14,836 nt of DNA. It comes from Nanobdellota archaeon. Lineage in GTDB: Archaea; Nanobdellota; Nanobdellia; Woesearchaeales; GW2011-AR9. Where the stretch lies: NCBI GenBank assembly GCA_030695685.1, contig JAUYPT010000140.1, positions 1 to 14,836 of the forward strand. The letters are read 5' to 3'. Positions 12,489 to 14,836 of the stretch are shown here, one piece after another. A model generated the notes under the pieces. The model was not told where the DNA came from. It was given only the letters and a program-made list of their open reading frames with translations, and did no database searches. The translations under genes and the position numbers were made by a program. The stretch's first letter is position 1, and each line of letters starts with the position of its first letter.

Positions 12489-12605
12489 GTGGAACTTACT
12501 CCTAAAGCAATGAAGGAACTTGAGAAAGCTCGTAAGACTCCTCAAAGCGAATATATTTCTCATGGAAAACTTAGGAAGAAATTCTCTTTAGACCAGCCTC
12601 TTTGA
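12489..12605 (+). CDS. Antitoxin-like micro-ORF, 38 aa, no toxin alongside
   Basis: GTG-started frame encoding MELTPKAMKELEKARKTPQS then EYISHGKLRKKFSLDQPL and TGA. The pattern 'KELEKAR..P..EYISHxxLxKKxxL' resembles the short antitoxins (RelB/Phd-like C-terminal pieces) that precede RelE-type toxins in archaea; this is recognition by pattern, not a database hit. A TATA box sits about 28 nt upstream, giving a leaderless start. No toxin frame follows: the ORF runs 18 nt into the 3' end of the KilA-N gene on the other strand. It may be an orphan antitoxin left after loss of its toxin when the KilA-N gene came in, or an anti-addiction module. Too short for certainty. Confidence 0.5.
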   Translation: MELTPKAMKELEKARKTPQSEYISHGKLRKKFSLDQPL

Positions 12606-13433
12606 AATAACTCTTTTCTCCATTCTTTTAACAAGTTTATTATCAATCAAAGAACTCATCTGTGAAATTGCAATTTTATTCAGTTTAATCAGTCTTTCTC
12701 CTTGCGATAATTCTTGTTTAATAAACTCAGAATTTAAACTCTCTAAGTTCGCCAAAACTACTAGTTGGGTAACATTTGCATAATCTCGCATATTTCCTTT
12801 TTTGGAAGGATTACGTTCAGACCATTCCCCCGCAGTCATGCCAAATAATGCTTTGTTTAAAACATCAGCTTCTGTTGCGTACACCAATCTTGCTTCTTTT
12901 GCAGAAATTTCTGGTGGGATTAAATTTTCTTTGATTGCATCTGTATGTATTTTATAATTAATTTTCACTAATTCTCTTTTTACATCCCAACTAAGTTTTA
13001 ATAGTTTATTTTCCTCATATTTTAATCTTCTGAACTCTTTAATAAAGTATAATTTGAATTCTGGAGAGATCCAAGATGCAAATTCTAAAGCAATATCTTC
13101 GTGAGCATACGTTCCACTTCCATATCTCCCACTTTTTGAAACAATGCCGATGGCATTAGTTTCCTCGATCCATTTTGAAGGAGAGATGGTAAAAGAATTT
13201 AAACCAGCATTTAATCTAACCGTATCGAATCCGACACGGTTAAACTCTGGATTATGTATTTTCTCCCATATCCCTAAAAATTCAACAGTATTCCTATTTC
13301 TAAGCCAATTTATAACCACAAATCGGGGATCTTCTAAATTCTTTTTCTTAGCAATGTCAGTTAAAGATATATATTTTTGAGAATCTATCTCTTTAATTCC
13401 CACTTCAATCCCTTCAATCTTAATTATTTCCAT
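12588..13433 (-). CDS. KilA-N domain protein
   Basis: A 281-aa KilA-N family protein. The KilA-N fold (about 20-137) is recognisable from YISLTDIAKKK, the VINWLRNRNTVEFLGIWEKI segment, WIEETNAIGIVSKSGRYGSG (88-107) and AHEDIALEFASWISPEFKLY (110-129). The fold is a DNA-binding module common in phages, large DNA viruses and bacterial accessory genomes. The C-terminal half contains GMTAGEW, GNMRDYANVTQLVVLANLES and ERLIKLNKIAISQM, a companion domain frequent in bacterial chromosomal KilA-N proteins. Exact function is unknown; a role in transcription control or phage defence is commonly suspected. The start lies about 33 nt below a TATA box with a purine-rich AAGGAAG before the ATG. Its 3' end overlaps the convergent antitoxin-like ORF by 18 nt. 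Acquisition by transfer is likely. Confidence 0.88.
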   Translation of the reverse strand: MEIIKIEGIEVGIKEIDSQKYISLTDIAKKKNLEDPRFVVINWLRNRNTVEFLGIWEKIHNPEFNRVGFDTVRLNAGLNSFTISPSKWIEETNAIGIVSKSGRYGSGTYAHEDIALEFASWISPEFKLYFIKEFRRLKYEENKLLKLSWDVKRELVKINYKIHTDAIKENLIPPEISAKEARLVYATEADVLNKALFGMTAGEWSERNPSKKGNMRDYANVTQLVVLANLESLNSEFIKQELSQGERLIKLNKIAISQMSSLIDNKLVKRMEKRVISKRLV

Positions 13434-13459
13434 TTCTTCCTTAAAATCAGCTGAGGGGT

Positions 13460-13474
13460 GGTTTATATATTTTA
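13460..13474. promoter_or_regulatory. Near-symmetric TATA element between divergent genes
   Basis: TTTATATATTTTA reads as a TATA box on both strands. It lies about 33 nt above the KilA-N ATG (13433) and about 30 nt above an in-frame GTG at 13496 of the deaminase gene, so it could drive both. Confidence 0.4.
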
Positions 13475-13519
13475 GGCGAGGTTGTCCAGTGGGAAGTGGA
13501 AAATGATCAACCAGTTAAG

Positions 13520-13527
13520 TATAAATA
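13520..13527 (+). promoter_or_regulatory. TATA box deciding the deaminase start
   Basis: TATAAATA is centred about 27 nt before the ATG at 13550 and has no ribosome site after it, favouring that ATG over the GTG at 13496. Confidence 0.5.
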
Positions 13528-13549
13528 CTTCATTTTACTCGAAATTAAT

Positions 13550-14035
13550 ATGGATTATCATGAATTATTTATGAGAGAAGCTTTAACAGAAGCGGAAAGA
13601 TCATTAGAAGATGGTGGGTATGGCATTGGTGCAGTTCTTGTTTTAGATCGAGATATCATCTCCAGAGCACGGGGATCAGCAACATATCTTACCAAAGACC
13701 CGACCGAACATGCAGAGACACAGCTTATAGATATGATTAAAGGAACTGAGTTATATACGCCGGACCATCTTAGAAAAATGACCGTGTATACCACTGTAGA
13801 AGCATGTATCATGTGCTATAGCACATTGCTTATCCTTAAATTAGGTACAATAGTTTATGGGGCAAGAGATGATCAAGGCGGATTTACGCCTGCTCCAGAT
13901 ATTATCCCGCCTATCTTCAGGGCTACTATGCCGAAAGTTATCGGCGGCGTTTTAGAGAAAGAGTGCCTCAATGTTTTTCTCAAAAATAGGGAAGAGATGG
14001 ATAGGAAATACTTGAATGGGAAGTTATTTTTTTAG
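13550..14035 (+). CDS. Cytidine/deoxycytidylate/nucleoside deaminase family protein
   Basis: A zinc-dependent deaminase-fold protein of 161 aa. The catalytic HAE motif is seen in TEHAETQL (His54, Glu56) and the two cysteine ligands in TTVEACIMCYSTLLI (Cys86, Cys89). Most relatives read EPCxMC; here the Pro is Ala. The N-terminal helix and GYGIGAVLVLD strand match the family's FMREALxEA...PxGAVLV pattern seen in guanine deaminases and tRNA adenosine deaminases (TadA), and the C-terminal part with a final MDRKYLNGKLFF helix suggests a free nucleoside or base substrate rather than tRNA. The exact substrate cannot be told from sequence. A GTG at 13496 would add 18 residues unlike the family. Divergent from KilA-N and convergent with dinD, in an accessory-like patch. 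Confidence 0.85.
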   Translation: MDYHELFMREALTEAERSLEDGGYGIGAVLVLDRDIISRARGSATYLTKDPTEHAETQLIDMIKGTELYTPDHLRKMTVYTTVEACIMCYSTLLILKLGTIVYGARDDQGGFTPAPDIIPPIFRATMPKVIGGVLEKECLNVFLKNREEMDRKYLNGKLFF

Positions 14036-14049
14036 AAATTATGCTCCCC

Positions 14050-14836
14050 TCAAAATTTAGTTGTAGGTTTTTTAGAATTACCGGCAATTGATTTTTCTTC
14101 CGCTTTAACTTTCCGTTCTACTCTCTTAATATCCTCTTCCGGAGAGAGTTTTTCCGGTTGAATACCGCTCTTTAACAGAAGGTTCCTGACATCAGTATTA
14201 TTCTTAACGTGTTCTGTGGTAACTTTACTTTCGTTTATGAGGTCATCTTTTTTAACATTGAAATTTGTTATTTCTGTAGCTAGATTCTTAGCAGTTATGG
14301 TAATGGTAGGAAGAAAGTCAGCAATCGGTCTGCTTTTTGGAACTTTCAGCTTCTGTTTCATCTGTGCGGTGCTTATTCCGCCAAATAAAGCTTCATCGCC
14401 TTTGCTCCTAATTCTGGCAAACCCTTCATCATCAACTCCTCGCTCGTAAATGATCTTTGACAGCTCTGTTTCTGAGGCGACGAGCTTTTGCCTGGCTTTC
14501 ATCCTTTCCATCAAGGCTATCCTTTGCTCAATCAGTTCCTGCTTTCTGGTTTGAATAGCAAAATAACTCTGGGCAAAAGCTATCTGTTCTTTTCTAGAAT
14601 CACCGTTTTGAGCTATGAGATAACAGGCATAGCGAGTGAGCATGAAATCTTCTATTTCTTTGGTTGCTCCTTTAGGCATGGCTATCGTTTTCCTGACGCC
14701 GGGAAAATGATCCAAAATATCTTGGCCAGAATTTTTACAAGCTTCTTTTGCTTTTTCTATAGCATTAAGGAAGTTTTCCCATTTATCATACCCCAACAGC
14801 TTCTGCAAATCCCTGGCAAAACAGAATTCTATGCCT
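14050..14836 (-). CDS. dinD: DNA damage-inducible protein D (5' end outside window)
   Basis: The frame runs open to the window edge. Upstream of the TTG at 14808 it still reads GIEFCFARDLQK, the expected DinD/BRO-like N-terminal domain (family: EFWYARDLQKxLGY), so that TTG is not the start and about the first 20 residues are missing. Following are LLGYDKWENFLNAIEKAKEA, an SGQDILDHFPGV segment, the conserved LTRYACYLIAQNGDSRKEQI, AFAQSYFAIQTRKQELIEQR, and a long charged helical middle. E. coli dinD is under LexA control and its product interferes with RecA filaments; whether that applies in an archaeon is unknown. The tail is rich in Lys and Glu. The stop lies 14 nt from the convergent deaminase stop. 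Such genes spread by horizontal transfer. Confidence 0.93.
   Translation of the reverse strand, partial: GIEFCFARDLQKLLGYDKWENFLNAIEKAKEACKNSGQDILDHFPGVRKTIAMPKGATKEIEDFMLTRYACYLIAQNGDSRKEQIAFAQSYFAIQTRKQELIEQRIALMERMKARQKLVASETELSKIIYERGVDDEGFARIRSKGDEALFGGISTAQMKQKLKVPKSRPIADFLPTITITAKNLATEITNFNVKKDDLINESKVTTEHVKNNTDVRNLLLKSGIQPEKLSPEEDIKRVERKVKAEEKSIAGNSKKPTTKF

Noticed and set aside
14806..14808. TTG at 14808 as the start of DinD
   Set aside because: The frame continues upstream with conserved DinD sequence (FARDLQK) to the window edge, so the true start is outside.
1..14836. CRISPR arrays or long direct repeats
   Set aside because: No regularly spaced repeats were found on reading; only the short tandem TATA-like units at 971-1010 and the palindromic element recur.

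Overview
The window reads as chromosome of an archaeon, probably of a small-genome DPANN lineage such as Woesearchaeota; that placement is inference. The main evidence is that many transcription units carry an A/T-rich TATA box centred about 23-30 nt upstream of the start codon with almost no leader, while several genes instead have GGAGG or GAGGTG ribosome sites. Genes are compact and often abut or overlap. No rRNA, tRNA or CRISPR array was seen.

Layout: (1) 29-895 (-) is a VKOR-thioredoxin fusion for disulfide formation. (2) 1031-3418 (+) is a redox and carbon operon: two glutaredoxins, a bacterial-type glucose-6-phosphate dehydrogenase and a DoxX-like membrane protein. (3) 3564-4113 holds an unknown 82-aa gene, a CYTH-like N-terminal fragment and, directly after it, a strongly structured palindromic element (3941-4113) that looks like a relic of a transposon end or a structured RNA. 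(4) 4162-4715 has two small unknown genes. (5) 4755-5996 is a monovalent cation/proton antiporter-fold protein lacking the usual charged ion-site residues. (6) 9343 down to 6033 (-) is a tight operon: membrane-anchored sugar dehydrogenase, a 4-TM protein, a CcdA-type electron transporter whose helices appear circularly permuted, and a DipZ-like thioredoxin. (7) 9448-10899 contains small genes: a Met/Gly-rich membrane peptide, a protamine-like basic protein, a newly noticed 39-aa ORF, a 30-aa ORF and a PIN-domain protein. (8) 10991-12397 (-) is cysteinyl-tRNA synthetase. (9) 12489-14836 is accessory in character: an antitoxin-like micro-ORF, a KilA-N protein, a cytidine/nucleoside deaminase-family protein and the C-terminal part of DinD running off the window end.

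The theme joining the first two thirds is thiol redox chemistry. VKOR-Trx would oxidise extracytoplasmic cysteines. CcdA plus the DipZ-like thioredoxin would carry reducing power outward. Glutaredoxins and G6PDH would supply cytosolic thiol and NADPH reduction. The sugar dehydrogenase has six extracytoplasmic cysteines and may be a client. The best candidates for something undescribed are the permuted CcdA, the hairpin-rich element at 3941-4113, and the antiporter-fold protein with a neutralised ion site.
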